From Apostichopus japonicus (lineage: Eukaryota > Echinodermata > Holothuroidea > Aspidochirotida > Stichopodidae), in assembly GCF_037975245.1 (NCBI RefSeq), contig NC_092583.1:17694764-17758763 (forward strand): 64,000 nucleotides of DNA, in the 5' to 3' direction. The translations under genes were made by a program, and so were the position numbers. Of this stretch, positions 1-13,106 are shown in pieces; within the stretch, counting starts at the first letter, position 1; every line of letters starts with the position of its first letter. Below the pieces are notes generated by a model that saw only the letters and a list, made by a program, of their open reading frames with translations, was not told the DNA's origin and did not search any database.

Positions 1-330
1 GTATACGTATAATATCCAAATGGTATAATAGTACGTATAATATCCACTTGGTATAATAGAACGTATAATATCCACATGGTATAATAGTATACGTATATTA
101 TCAACATAGTATAATTATATACGTTTATTATCCACATAGTATAATAGTATACGTATATTATCCACATGGTATAATAGCACATATATTATCCACATGGCAT
201 AATAGTACGCATAATATCCACACTGTAGAATAGTATGTATAATATCCGCATGGTATAATAGTACGTATATTATCCACATAGTATAATAGTACGTATAATA
301 TCCACACTGTATAATAGTATACGTATAATA
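1..330. repeat. AT-rich minisatellite, ~30-bp unit
   Basis: About 11 degenerate copies of a 28-31 bp unit containing ATAATATCCACATGG followed by TATAATAGTA. The array is cut by the window start, so its true length is unknown. Short reading frames here on the minus strand are repeat products. Confidence 0.9.
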
Positions 331-680
331 TCCGTGTTGAAAGCACATTCGAAGCAATACAGTGCGTTGAACCCGAGATATGAAAAATTTACAAGACAGG
401 GGGGGGGGGCAACACCTCGATCAAACAGGTTGTCCAGGAATAAACGCAACTCTGTCCTTTTGGCCCATACCTTTGAATTAACAATCGTTGCATTATGCGA
501 AATTACGTTTGTGTGCTTGGCTGCATAGGTTCTGACCCTGAATTTTCTGCCTAAATGAAAGTATGATAAGAACCGATCATTTTTTTCACCTTTTCGGGTA
601 ACTTGATGTTGATTTGAGACTTTGCCATGTCTCTCAGTAAGGGACGTCCCTTTCCTCTAAAAATCCATGCCCTAAAAATA

Positions 681-1000
681 CGCTAGTATTTTCTGTCCAC
701 TGGCTGTTCCCTCACCTCTACTCGCTAGTATTATCTGTCCACTGGCTGTTCCCTCGCCTCTACTCGTTAGTAGTGTCTACTGGCCGTTCCCTCGTTTCTA
801 CTCGCTATTATTTTCTGTCCACTGGCTGTTCCCTCACCTCTACTCGCTAGTAGTGTCCAGTGGCTGTTCCCTCGCCTCTACTCGTTAGTAGTGTCTACTG
901 GCTGTTCCCTCGTTTCTACTCGCTATTATTTTCTGTCCACTGGCTGTTCCCTCACCTCTACTCGCTAGTAGTGTCCACTGGCTGTTCCCTCGCCTCTACT
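681..1000. repeat. ~40-bp minisatellite with 3-unit higher-order pattern
   Basis: Eight copies of a unit of about 40 bp centred on CCACTGGCTGTTCCCTC and TCTACTCGCTAGTA. Sequence variants recur every third unit (about 120 bp), for example TAGTAGTGTCTACTGG near 771 and 891, which indicates duplication of blocks of units. Confidence 0.9.
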
Positions 1001-2796
1001 AAGCCTTCCAACAACAACAATATTGAGGGCAGAGTGTAACGATACGAGTAGGTGTAAGTTCTCAATGAACTGGTAATTACAGCGCAGTTTGGGTATAACT
1101 TGTTCATCACACGCTACAAATCCTCCCCCCGGCCCACCGTTATGTAGACCTAATATAGTCATTCGGGTTCCAAATTCCAGTAACATTCATTCCCTTTTCG
1201 GTTTGGGGGAATCCTCATAAGTGTTTATGTTGGACAAGGGTCGTCGAACTCATCTACTTACAAAACAAATCGCCGTGATAAGGCGCTTATTATACATTCC
1301 GTTATAATCCTTAGAATGTGCTTTATCATGCATTGTAAGCCTGTGCATTACTGGATGCATGTGATCTCTGTGAAACTTGCAAGAAGCCTCGTACTGCACT
1401 GCAGCACAGTTTTGCGTGTATAAGATTAGCACTGATCTCGATGATAGTCGGTTGCCATGGACGCATTTATTTGTTACTTTTCATCGGGGGAGGGGGAGGG
1501 GGAGGGGGCGGACAGAGTTCGAGTGGGGGAATGTTTTTATACTTTTATCAAATCTTTCATAACTTTCTATATACAGACACACCGAGTAAAGAAACTGAAC
1601 TAAAAAAAACCCAAAACAAATAACTAATTAGCTTTTGAAGTTGTATACCAATCAAATTAGAATAAGATTAGTCAGTTGAGAATTCCCTTTAAGGGTAAAT
1701 TTATACTAGTGTCACGTGCTCAATCAAATTTGCGCTTCAACTGTCATTACAACAAATAAAACTGAAAACTAATCCCTCATTAACAGCTGCATAACGAGGC
1801 TCTTAAATAGCTGTTTCGTTACAATGTTATTCTCCGTACGGTACGGTAATTCTTTGAGGCCTCCCATGAGTATATACAGTGTGTGTGTGTATTAGCCTGT
1901 TACCGCATGTAGACTTTGGAAGCAACGTAGCCTACATCCTATCCTAAGCTGTATATATGGAAAACGCAGACGGGACAGTCAACAGTGTTATACAGGGTGG
2001 TAAAAGTCAAAAGTCAAAAGGAACACTAATGTTTGAAGATGGGTAAGTATAAATAAGTGGTAGATGGAAACTATACAGGAAGTTATAGTCGGTGTCGGAG
2101 AGGCGCTTTGCCGGGGATCACTTGGTTCTTAACAGGTTTTTCATTGAACTTGTGCAGAGCTTTCATTTTCTATTGGCGCACATTTTCTCACGCGATTGGG
2201 TAATTATATATAGTTAAACCTCCACCCAAGTTCATCTTTTAATATTTTGTTTAAAATTTTTTTTCTACCTACTGATATAGACTGCCGAAGTTTCGATTAT
2301 GTCTATCTCCTAATATATGGCCTGCCGAAGTTTTTAGATTTGTTTAGATTTTGTTTCCAGAAGTAGCTTACACTTGTTTCCGATGTATAGCCATGGAAAA
2401 TGTGTATATAAGTAACTTAAGTAACTCATCCTACATTGGAAAGCATTGCGTGTTAAATCAATCGAGTTAACCGACAATAATTACGTAATATCTATCAACG
2501 AACCTGTAAATATTTGCACCTCATATGAAAAAATAAATTTAGACTCCAAGGAAATGCTGCTTACCATTAGTCTGGCTACATAGCAGAGCGAAATAAATAC
2601 ACCGAGATGCAACCACCCCCCCCCACCCCCATCTCCCCTTATCATTTCGAACCCTGCACTTTCTCTTGAACATAAACAAAATGTTTCATGTTCACCAGTT
2701 ACGTAGGCCTATATCTCTTCAGTGAATTACTATGTTTACATCCTCATTCTGAAGGAAATCGTTATCGGAATACAATATCGGGTAATGAAGCTGTTA

Positions 2797-2960
2797 AACC
2801 TCCCTCCACATCCATCCCGCCCTCCCTAACTACCGCCTACCCCCTACCCCTTCTACACCCATTCCTCCCTCCCTAACTACGGCCTACCCCCCCCCCCCAC
2901 ATCCATCCCACCCTCCCCTAACTTCCGCCTTCCCCCCTTCCACATCCGCCCCACCCTCCC
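2797..2960. repeat. C-rich tandem repeat
   Basis: Three to four imperfect copies of a unit with CCCTCCCTAACTAC followed by a C run and CACATCCATCC. The strand bias (almost no G) makes proline-rich reading frames that are not genes. Confidence 0.75.
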
Positions 2961-3219
2961 TAACTACCTCCTCCTCGTTATATCGGTCTTCAGTAGCACA
3001 AATAATGGCCTATATATATATCATTGGTTCATTTATCTATGAATAATGATACCTAGAGCTTTGTATAAGTCCACTGTCGCATCTATAAAGTTAAACAGTT
3101 TTTGTTAATTTGTGCTTAAACAGCTTGTTATCATTCTGTAGTGTTTGTGAAGCACACAATGCGTTAAAGCGGTATAGTGTCGTTAGTTATTTAACCAAAA
3201 CATGCTTTTATATTACGTA

Positions 3220-3778
3220 CAGGCCCGTAGCCATGAATTCTGAGTTGGAGGGTCACCAACAATTAAAATGGGGCACCAACAGTATAATGGGTCACCCACA
3301 GTATAACAAGGGGCACCAACAGTATAATGGGTCTCCAACAGTATAACAAGGGGCACCAACAGTGAAAGAATGGGCACCAACAAGGGGCACCAACAGTATA
3401 AGAAAAGACACCAATAATTAAAAAGGGGCACCAACAGTGAAAGAATGGGCACCAACAGTATAACAATCGGGCACCAACAGTATAAGAAGGGGCACCAACA
3501 GTATAAGAAAAGGCACCAACAATAAAAAGGGGGCGCCAACAGTGAAAGAATGGGCACCAACAGTATAATAAGGGGCACAAACAGTAAAAGAAGGGGCGCC
3601 AACAGTATAAGAAGGGGCCCCAACGGTATTAGAAGGGGCACCAACAATTTAAGAAGGGGCACAACAATCGTGTCCTGTAACATGTGAAGTTTGTATACAT
3701 GATTGTGGCTCAGATGGGGGGGGGGCAGTAGCCTGCACGAGGGGCACGACCGGTCGCACCCGCCTGGCTATGGGCCTG
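3220..3778. mobile_element. Non-autonomous TIR element carrying a minisatellite
   Basis: The left end CAGGCCCGTAGCCA (3220-3233) matches the reverse complement of the right end TGGCTATGGGCCTG (3765-3778) with one mismatch. The inside is filled by the 21-bp array at 3253-3670 and a G-rich stretch. There is no transposase. Ends of the type CAGG..CGTAGCCA recur at 17827-19343, which suggests related families. Target-site duplications are not clear. Confidence 0.6.
3253..3670. repeat. 21-bp minisatellite inside TIR element
   Basis: About 20 copies of a unit of about 21 bp with GGGGCACCAACAGTATAA and variants (GTGAAAGAATG, ATTAAAAAG). Because 21 is a multiple of 3, long minus-strand frames stay open; they are not supported as genes. 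Confidence 0.9.
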
Positions 3779-5865
3779 TATGCGTAAATATTATATGTCG
3801 ATATGATGGCATTGACTTTAATACGCAATGTTGCGTACATTCATAGAAAGATGGTACATATGAAATTAATTTGTATTGAAACATGAAAGGATCTATTTAT
3901 ACATTTCCATCTTTATATTCTATAATACCTCATGCCTTGATTTGACTTTTTGTCCTGTGTGCATAAATAAACAGAATTAGTGTTAGTTATTTACATGACA
4001 TATTTGATGTTAATAAGTACATTGTGAAAAATGATTTAAACATTCGCTAACCCCAGCTTGGTCAATTTACATAGAATTTTGCGAGATGTCGTGTATCTAA
4101 ACAGATAAAGTATTCCATATGCTGTTTATATAACGCGTCTATTACGTTGCAGCATATGAATATTGTGTATCTATACAGCTAATCTATCCTTTGTGCTGTT
4201 TCTAACTCGTCTATTACAGTGCAGGGTACATATGGATACTTAAAGCAAAATGAAGCGTATGTCCCGGGCATTATTCCATATAAGCAACATTGAGTTTTTC
4301 CTTCGTATATTGGTTGAAGTATCTAGCTTTATATTCTGCCAAAACTTGAAGAGCTTCTGCATGTTGTCAAGTTCTTATCTTGTTCTTTTTGTTTGCTGTT
4401 GTTTATTGTTTTATTGATTTGATTCTATTGTTTATGTAAGGGACAGCCGTGCATGCTTACCAACTCATCTAAGATTCATTTGAGCTCCTCTCAAATCTAA
4501 TTATTTATCATATTTATCTAATTTAGCTATACTTTTACATAAATAAAGGTGTTCAAACAAAAAGAAATGAACTCTCATGTTCACACCCACACACACACAG
4601 GTTAATACTAGGTTCAATTAATTATAATTATATATTCTTATAATATTTTCTTTATCTAACTTCAAAAGTATAAAGTGATTTTCGAAATGAATTTGTTTTA
4701 GCACCCGTTATTACATTTAGAAGCTTATCCATCACAGAGCGTATCTATATACATGGTTCCATCTCTCTGGTTTTTATTTCAACAGAGCGCCACTACACCG
4801 AAATTCGCTGAAGTTTTGGAAGGCTACATCAATTTAAGAGACAATTTACTGAGAGAAGGCAAAATTCACAAGCTTGTAGTAGGAAGAACTGGTGTGTGGA
4901 TCTGACGAGCGAGTTCTGTCTTGCGTGAATCATAAAAGAATTATTATAATAATTTATTATTATAATAACAATAATAATAATAATAATACCCTGATACGAC
5001 AAGCGTGCTAAATATCTATCGATCGAGATTTAGACGTTTACTGATATGAAAAGGAAAACCGGCCATCAAAAGAAAGGTAAGGTACAGTTTTATCATGTTT
5101 TCTTTGTATCATCAGTGGTGAAATGAGGTACAATGTGTCCTGAGCGGTAGAGGGAGGGGGGAAGGAGGGGGTAGGTTAGAACTTTATTTATCTTCGCATG
5201 CATCTTATTAAGAATTAAAGAAGCTAGTTACTATATCCATTACTTATATGGGAATACATGTTTCTTTCTTTACAAATGCAGTAACTAAAATATTAGTACA
5301 ATGTTTATTTTAAGTACATTTTGAGGATTCACTTGCGACCATTTAATGATTCTAATAAGTTCTGCCCAGATTCTTATATGCAAAACAGAATTGACCCACA
5401 GGCGCCTGATATTAGATTCTTCTGGTCAGCCCATGTCTTGTCTGTCCGAAAAGTACTGAAATTTCTGTCACGAGAAAAATACCACAGTATAATTTGATCC
5501 ACTTCACGTGCCGAACTATCCCAACTTGAACTTACCCCCCCCCCCCCCTCTGTCTCTCTAAGGAAGTGTGTACATTTACCAGTATATACACATATTCCTA
5601 TAGGCCTACTTACACACTAGCTTGAACTACAATCTGGATATATCATGTCCATGTCCTTCATTATAGAATACGTCTCATGTCATCGTTTAGTCTTCATTTC
5701 GTGAAATAATTTTCTCTTGTCAACTAGAGTGTGGAGATGGCGGTTCGATGAGCCATAACATTATCACCTGTTCATTGTGAATGCATAAATTTTATTATTA
5801 ATATCAGTATGAGATCTACACTAGTTATCCTGCCTCACACAAGATGTTTAAACGCGTTCTGGTCT

Positions 5866-5930
5866 ATTGCAAACAGTCAATATTAAACATTGTTGAAAAC
5901 ATTAACGATAATACTATTAATATATTATGC

Positions 5931-6023
<93 letters not shown>

Positions 6024-6113
6024 ATATATATATATATGATAATAATATGCATAATATATTAATAGTATTACCGTTAATGTTTTCATCAATGTTTAATATT
6101 GACTGTTTGCAAT
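5866..6113. repeat. 248-bp palindrome with (TA)n centre
   Basis: Arms 5866-5935 and 6044-6113 are reverse complements over about 70 nt with two mismatches. They begin ATTGCAAACAGTC and end GACTGTTTGCAAT. The centre is about 100 bp of TA dinucleotides, itself self-complementary, so the whole can fold as one hairpin. Confidence 0.9.
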
Positions 6114-6984
6114 ATATGTATATATATATATATGACCGTGTTTTCAAATTGTGTTTTAGTCAATGTTATGGTTTTATTTTATTTTATTTTTTTGTACCCT
6201 TTGAAATCATCGTCTCATGCTATTAACCACGATACCGAATGTGATTCTTCTTCCTTACCTTACCGAGTTTGACTCTGCAGGCCTCTCATTGGGTTCCCAA
6301 CCCCCTCCCACTACGCTCAGCCCATTCCCGCCCTTTCCATTTTATTTGCTCCTCACCCCCCCCCCCACACACACGCCTCCCCGTTCTCTATATACTACAC
6401 AAACGTAACATTTTCCATTGACCTTTGAAATTGTTTTGTTTGCGTCCTTTTCGACGTAACATACACCAAACAGCTCTATGCGTGTTTCACTGACGATGCT
6501 ACATCGCTAGGATACGCTGTAGTATTCCTGTACCATACTCATTAATATCGAGCCTATATTGTTATTAGCAGTGTGAACAGGCAGACGACGAAGGAATCCT
6601 ACAAAGATTGCCCACGTGAAATGATATCTGCCACAAGTTACTATTATGAAGGTAACTGATTCGAAAATCTGGAAATTAAATAATTTTAGTTCGTGAACAC
6701 GATTCAGCGTACATAGGCTTATAGTGTGTGGAATATGTCACCTCAAAACATATGTAGTCCTATCTAAGGGCTGGGCACTCAAACAGGGTGTGTTTAAAAT
6801 TGCATATATTTCCATTTAAAGTGGCAGTGTTTTTTTTTTTGGCTTCCTTTTTAAGTCTGAATAGACGTACTTTTATAAAGAACAAAGTCTCTGTACATAA
6901 AACCATGTACACATACATACTTTTTTTTACACACACACAATGGCAAATTAATGCGTATATACAAATCTGAATGTATTTGCCATT

Positions 6985-8607
6985 CAATCTGTCACGATTG
7001 TAATACTGTACATGGAGCCATTCAATCTCAGTCATACTGTACACAGAGCCATTCAATCTCAGTCATACTGTAAATAGAGCCATTCAATCTCAGTCATACT
7101 GTACATAGAGTCATTCAATCTCAGTCATACTGTTCATAGAGCCATTCAGTCTCAGTCATACTGTACATAGAGCCATTCAATCTCAGTCATACTGTAAATA
7201 GAGCCATTCAATCTCAGTCATACTGTACACAGAGCCATTCAATCTCAGTCATACTGTACATAGAGCCATTCAATCTCAGTCATACTGTACATAGAGCCAT
7301 TCAATCTCAGTCATACTGTACATAGAGCCATTCAATCTCAGTCATACTGTACAAACATCCATTCAATCTCAGTCATACTGTACATAGAGCCATTCAATCT
7401 CAGTCATACTGTACATAGAGTCATTCAGTCTCAGTCATACTGTACATAGAGCCATTCAATCTCAGTCATACTGTACATAGAGTCATTCAATCTCAGTCAT
7501 ACTGTTCATAGAGTCATTCAATCTCAGTCATACTGTACACAGAGCCATTCAATCTCAGTCATACTGTACACAGAGCCATTCAATCTCAGTCATACTGTAC
7601 ACAGAGCCATTCAGTCTCAGTCATACTGTACATAGAGTCATTCAGTCTCAGTCATACTGTACATAGAGCCATTCAATCTCAGTCATACTGTACACAGAGC
7701 CATTCAATCTCAGTCATACTGTACACAGAGCCATTCAATCTCAGTCATACTGTACACAGAGCCATTCAGTCTCAGTCATACTGTACATAGAGCCATTCAA
7801 TCTCAGTCATACTGTACACAGAGCCATTCAATCTCAGTCATACTGTACATAGAGCCATTCAATATCAGTCATACTGTAAATAGAGCCATTCAATCTCAGT
7901 CATACTGTACATAGAGCCATTCAATCTCAGGCATACTGTACATAGAGCCATTCAATATCAGTCATACTGTAAATAGAGCCATTCAATCTCAGTCATACTG
8001 TACATAGAGTCATTCAATCTCAGTCATACTGTACATGGAGCCATTCAATCTCAGTCATACTGTACATAGAGCCATTCAATCTCAGTCATACTGTAAATAG
8101 AGCCATTCAATCTCAGTCATACTGTACATAGAGCCATTCAATCTCAGTCATACTGTACATAGAGTCATTCAATCTCAGTCATACTGTACATAGAGCCATT
8201 CAATCTCAGTCATACTGTACATAGAGCAATTCAATCTCAGTCATACTGTACAAACATCCATTCAATCTCAGTCATACTGTACATAGAGCCATTCAATCTC
8301 AGTCATACTGTACATAGAGCCATTCAATCTCAGTCATACTGTACATAGAGCCATTCAATCTCAGTCATACTGTACATAGAGTCATTCAATCTCAGTCATA
8401 CTGTACATAGAGCCATTTAATATCAGTCATACTGTACATAAAGCCATTCAATATCAGTCATACTGTAAATAGAGCCATTCAATATCAGTCATACTGTAAA
8501 TAGAGCCATTCAATCTCAGTCATACTGTACATACATCCATTCAATCTCAGTCATACTGTAAATACATCCATTCAATATCAGTCATACTGTACATAGAGCC
8601 ATTCAAT
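6985..8607. repeat. 31-bp minisatellite, about 52 copies
   Basis: A 1.6-kb array of a 31-bp unit containing GAGCCATTCAATCTCAGTC followed by ATACTGTACATA. Units differ by few bases (AATCTC/AGTCTC/AATATC; CATAGA/CACAGA/AATAGA), and variant units such as the CAAACATCC type recur far apart, which suggests block duplication. No spacers separate the units, so it is not a CRISPR array. Confidence 0.97.
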
Positions 8608-9246
8608 TCACACTGTGTGATATTTTCATTTCACTTTTAAACTCGATAGGTATATTTATTCAAGTTTCGCTTTATACACCTCCGTTGTATACTGCAGTTT
8701 GATATATCAACATAACCCATTCCGCCGCTATGAACAACGTACATTCCAAAGACTTGCTCGACCTTCAAATTGACATTAACACTGATAACACTGATTTCCC
8801 CATTGCATATCATCTACCATCCCTTAGCAATTTTAGAAACTTTCAATCATATTTTTTTCTTTTGCCAAATCTGCGATATATTCCAGCTCCATAAAGTCTA
8901 ATCACAGTCGCCTTGTCGCTGTTTATAAATCCCGATGGGGGTTAAGGACAATTTGTTTAAAAGAGGTGAGGGTATTATCAAAATGATAGTTTAATGTTTC
9001 TAAGATGGAATTAAACGTCATGTATACAGTTTATGTCATGCGTCAATAGTTCAGGGCAGGTCACTTCAAAAATACAATGGCATATTATCTTTCCCTGCTG
9101 CGTATATCATTATTATTATTATAATTATTCTTTATTCCATTCTTATTTGTCATATTTTGGAAAGAAACTCCCTTTCAACTTTCCCAATGATCTGTAACAA
9201 GGCCTACAAATACAAAGGATGTTCATTTGTCCTCAGTGTATTACAA

Positions 9247-9455
9247 ATGCTGAACCTTAGCCATCTGATGGCAGATGTCCTTAGCCATATGATGGCAGAT
9301 GTCCTTAGCCATCTGATGGCAGATGTCCTTAGCCATCTGATAGCAGATGTCCTTAGCCATCTGATGGCAGATGTCCTTAGCCATCTGATGGCAGATGTCC
9401 TTAGCCGTCTGATGGCAGATGTCCTTAGCCATCTGATGACAGATGTCCTTAGCCT
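9247..9455. repeat. 24-bp minisatellite, about 8.5 copies
   Basis: The unit is CTTAGCCATCTGATGGC followed by AGATGTC. It contains the inverted pair GCCATCTGATGGC and, being a multiple of 3, stays open on both strands. The flanks give no coding support. Confidence 0.95.
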
Positions 9456-11774
9456 TCATTTAAGAAAGTGATTACGGACTAATTTGCCTAATAGACAAAT
9501 ATCTTCTGCAGCCCATATATTACAAACCAACTAAACCTGCCAATTCTCCTGCGCCATCCAACCCTTCCCTATTCTGTCAACCTTCCCATCCTATCCCTGC
9601 CCTGCCCCCACCACCCCCACATCCCAAGCCCACACCCCCTCATAATAAGACATTGTCGGTGAATCTTAATAATATTTAATTGTTTAAACTCAACTTCCAT
9701 TCAGAATATTAAATTATTACAATTTATGTAGCCTCGTTGATTAGAATAAGATCGTATACAAGAACGTAGACATCTTCGTTATTAATCTTTGTGTCATTAT
9801 TATGTACATTTTTTTGTAGCATAAAATAGAAAACCAATTTCGTTGTGAACTGTTTAAAACTTCGTGGTTAGCGGCCTGTATGGCAGTATTTTCCGCCGCT
9901 TTATAAGCAGACACTGATAACCACGTTTGGGAAAGCCTGGGAATGGCTTGTAACTCACGTCGAGTGTCTCCATCCAATCAACATTTTCAGCTCATGTTGG
10001 ATTAGATCACCGTGTCTGTATATAGTTAGTGCATTCATGGTATATATTTTCGATAGGATGTTTATAAAGAACGACAAACACCATGCTTGTGTATTTGCAT
10101 CGTTTTTAGGCAGGAAAGGAACCGAGCACTCAAAATGGTAAAAGTGAAAGCATCAAATTTACATGTATAGCGTTAACTTGCTTGGATGGTTTGTTTGTAA
10201 CATTCAGTGCCAGTTCTTGCTTTTGTCCATATATATCATAGAGTCGTTTTACAAGAGTTTATTCTCTTCTCTCGAAACACCAGAGTGCAGCGACCTATAT
10301 ACATGTGATAAAATGGTGTAATAAAAGTATACAGAACTAGTACAGCGTTCACTGAGAAGAAGAAAAAAAATCTTTAAAAAAAAAAAAGATTTATTGCCTA
10401 TAAAATGCTTTTTCGTATATCTCCAGTTCTTTGTTAATCATAGCTGAGAGATGTAATGAGGATATGGTGTCGTAGAGAACGAACAAACATGAAGTGAGCC
10501 ATGTTTATGCAGTACGCCTTGTTTTGGCGTTCTGATTGGTCTGTTTAATGTCGGTTGGCTATACACGCACTAGTTGAAGCGTATGATACACCTGAAAGTC
10601 CTATACAAAAAAAAACGATGCACCATTAAAAAACCGTGGCAATCAAACCATACATCATGTCTACATTAAATTATGGTAATGAGATTTTCATTCTGGAACT
10701 GATATATCTCTTTAAAGTGTTTTATGTAGTTGATTTTGACGTCACCATGTGGCGTCATATCCCACCTGTAAAGGTAGGATAACGACCATTAAAAACTACC
10801 GTACATGGGTTAGATTAAATTGGTAAAGAGTTGGTTGCAAATGAAACCGATAGAGTATTTCATTAAATGTGTGGGACACTCTTTAATTTCTTATTTAAAG
10901 AAAATATAAAATCTTTAATGCTTAGCATAAATCGAGTTGTGGGTGCCACTTTGGATCTCTTAGTTATATAGGCTGGTAGAGGTGTAACCAATAATGCGTA
11001 TATATCCAGTCATATGAATATCGACCAAAGTTACAAACCAACGCAAACCTCTCTGCCTTAGGAACCCCTTGGCAACTTTTCTCCCATGGACTCTCTATTT
11101 TAAAGCTGAATTTGCGTTGGGTTCTTCCGTTTTATCATTATTCTGGCCAAACCGTGAAAAATCATACATAATTAGATGTATCTCGATTTAAATTACAAAC
11201 AAATGGGCGGTCCCTAATTACAATTAAAAAAAGTTTTGTTCAACGGAAAGTTACGTTCAACAAAATGTAATGAAACGCTGTATTTGTTGACCAATAAAAT
11301 CATCGGTCCTAGTCTGTCAAATTGTCAATGCAGACGTTTTGTGGCTACCGTTTTAGTGTTTCAACGGTGAAACTTACTAACATCAGACTGTGGTAATTTC
11401 AAAGCAAAATATGGCAAGTTCCATTTAGTGTAGCTTTTATCCTATATGCCTCAATCCAATTTCATACGTAGAATCGATACTCCGTTTATCGCGTTTGGAA
11501 GCTTCTAAAGATAATTACATATAGTAGGCTATATACTATAGCGATGTAGCTGCGTTAAACCACCTACACTCTCGGGCCTCAATAAACACCGTAGTATTTG
11601 GAGTTCTAATTCTCTAAGCTCCAAATTGTGATTCGTCTTTGCCACGATAGACGGAAGAGAGATATGTTTCACAAATCTTGAAATATTGCCCTACATTTAA
11701 GATGATTTATTAGCCTTCATAAAGTTGGTTCTATATATGCTGATAAAGACAGAGATCGGACCACACTGCGGTGT

Positions 11775-12202
11775 TACAGACAGTATACAGATACACTATG
11801 TGCTGCTACAGTAAATACGGATACACTATGTGCTGCTACACACAGTAATATACGGATACACTATGTGCTGCTACACATAGTAAAATACAGATACACTATG
11901 TGCTGATACAGACAATACAGATACACTATGTGCTGCTACATTCAGTAAAATACGGATACACTATGTGCTGCTACATTCAGTACGGATACACTATGTGCTG
12001 CTACACACAGTAAAATACGGATACACTATATGCTGATACAGACAATACAGATACACTATGTGCTGCTACACACAGTAAAATACGGATACACTATGTGCTG
12101 CTACATTCAGTACGGATACACTATGTGCTGCTACACACAGTAAAATACGGATACACTATATGCTGATACAGACAGTAAAATACGGATACACTATGTGCTG
12201 CA
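11775..12202. repeat. 30-35 bp minisatellite with ~130-bp higher-order unit
   Basis: Thirteen copies of GATACACTATGTGCTG with alternating linkers (CTACACACAGTAAAATACG, CTACATTCAGTACG, ATACAGACAATACA). A block of four units recurs at about 11941-12070 and 12071-12200. Confidence 0.93.
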
Positions 12203-13084
12203 TGAGTATATGTCCAACTGTTTCGATCAAATTGATTTAGTATTTTGTTGTATTTAATCATTTCTCTTTCATTAGGAGCGAATTTTCAATTTCGGGAAAT
12301 ACAGCAACAAATATTAGCCTATAATGCAAACACGAGGAGGAATAATTTTTTAAGTGGATCAGTACTCACCCAGCCAATCCCGCCAATCCGCCCCACCATA
12401 CCCTCCCAACCTCCATCCCACTTCCAGTTCCAGCCCACATTCAACCCACTATTATATAATGCTTCCATTGATCGTTCATTCTATTACTTGGTTTCATATA
12501 TCGTTTCTATTTTTAATAGTATTTTTCATATCGTCCCTCGTTTCATATTCCTTCGGGACTTTTCAAAACTGAATCTCGGTCCTTAAATTCTTTCTAAGTT
12601 ATAAGAAGGTCAGTGGCCGTAATCCTGATGTCAACAAGATGTTCCTCTTAAAATTATCCAGCTTAAAACGAAACGCTATTTTTGCTCTTCAGTTTTCGAA
12701 TAGTTTCAGGAGTTATGATATCTTTTTGCGGTTTATGGTTTATTTTAGCCTTGTGATTTCGGTTGGTATAGTGAAACCACTATACCTCCATGGGGTGTAC
12801 AGTCCTACGGTTCATATTACCTCTCAAAATATTTGGTAAATATACAGAAATCTGTCAATTATTTTCGGAAGGTCTGTTATTTGCAAGAGACATTTTCAAG
12901 AAGTTTTATTGGATACGAAAAAACAGTTACCTGTGAATTAGCCGTAAGTATAACATTACCGAGCTGTCCAGTGATATATTTCTTTCATGTGCACCCTCTT
13001 ATGATAACTTCAGCAGACCATTATTATTGATATGTCATATAAAGTGCCTGCAAGACGGGCAGTTTGAGTGCTAGTATGGTGCAT

Positions 13085-13106
13085 CAGGGAGTTATGGAAC
13101 TCCCTG
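13085..13106. repeat. Perfect 9-bp-stem hairpin sharing termini with the 34.7-kb element
   Basis: CAGGGAGTTATGGAACTCCCTG: two 9-nt arms and a 4-nt loop. It could be a deletion remnant of the MITE-like element at 34707-34808. Confidence 0.5.

Noticed and set aside
3213-3683. Long minus-strand frames with CWCPFLYCWCPL-type repeats
   Set aside because: Product of the 21-bp minisatellite inside the TIR element.
6985-8607. CRISPR-like regular 31-bp repeats
   Set aside because: There are no unique spacers between repeats, there is no cas context, and the genome is animal; it is a minisatellite.
9157-9471. Open frames on both strands with an 8-residue period
   Set aside because: The 24-bp tandem repeat is a multiple of 3; there are no splice sites or domain.
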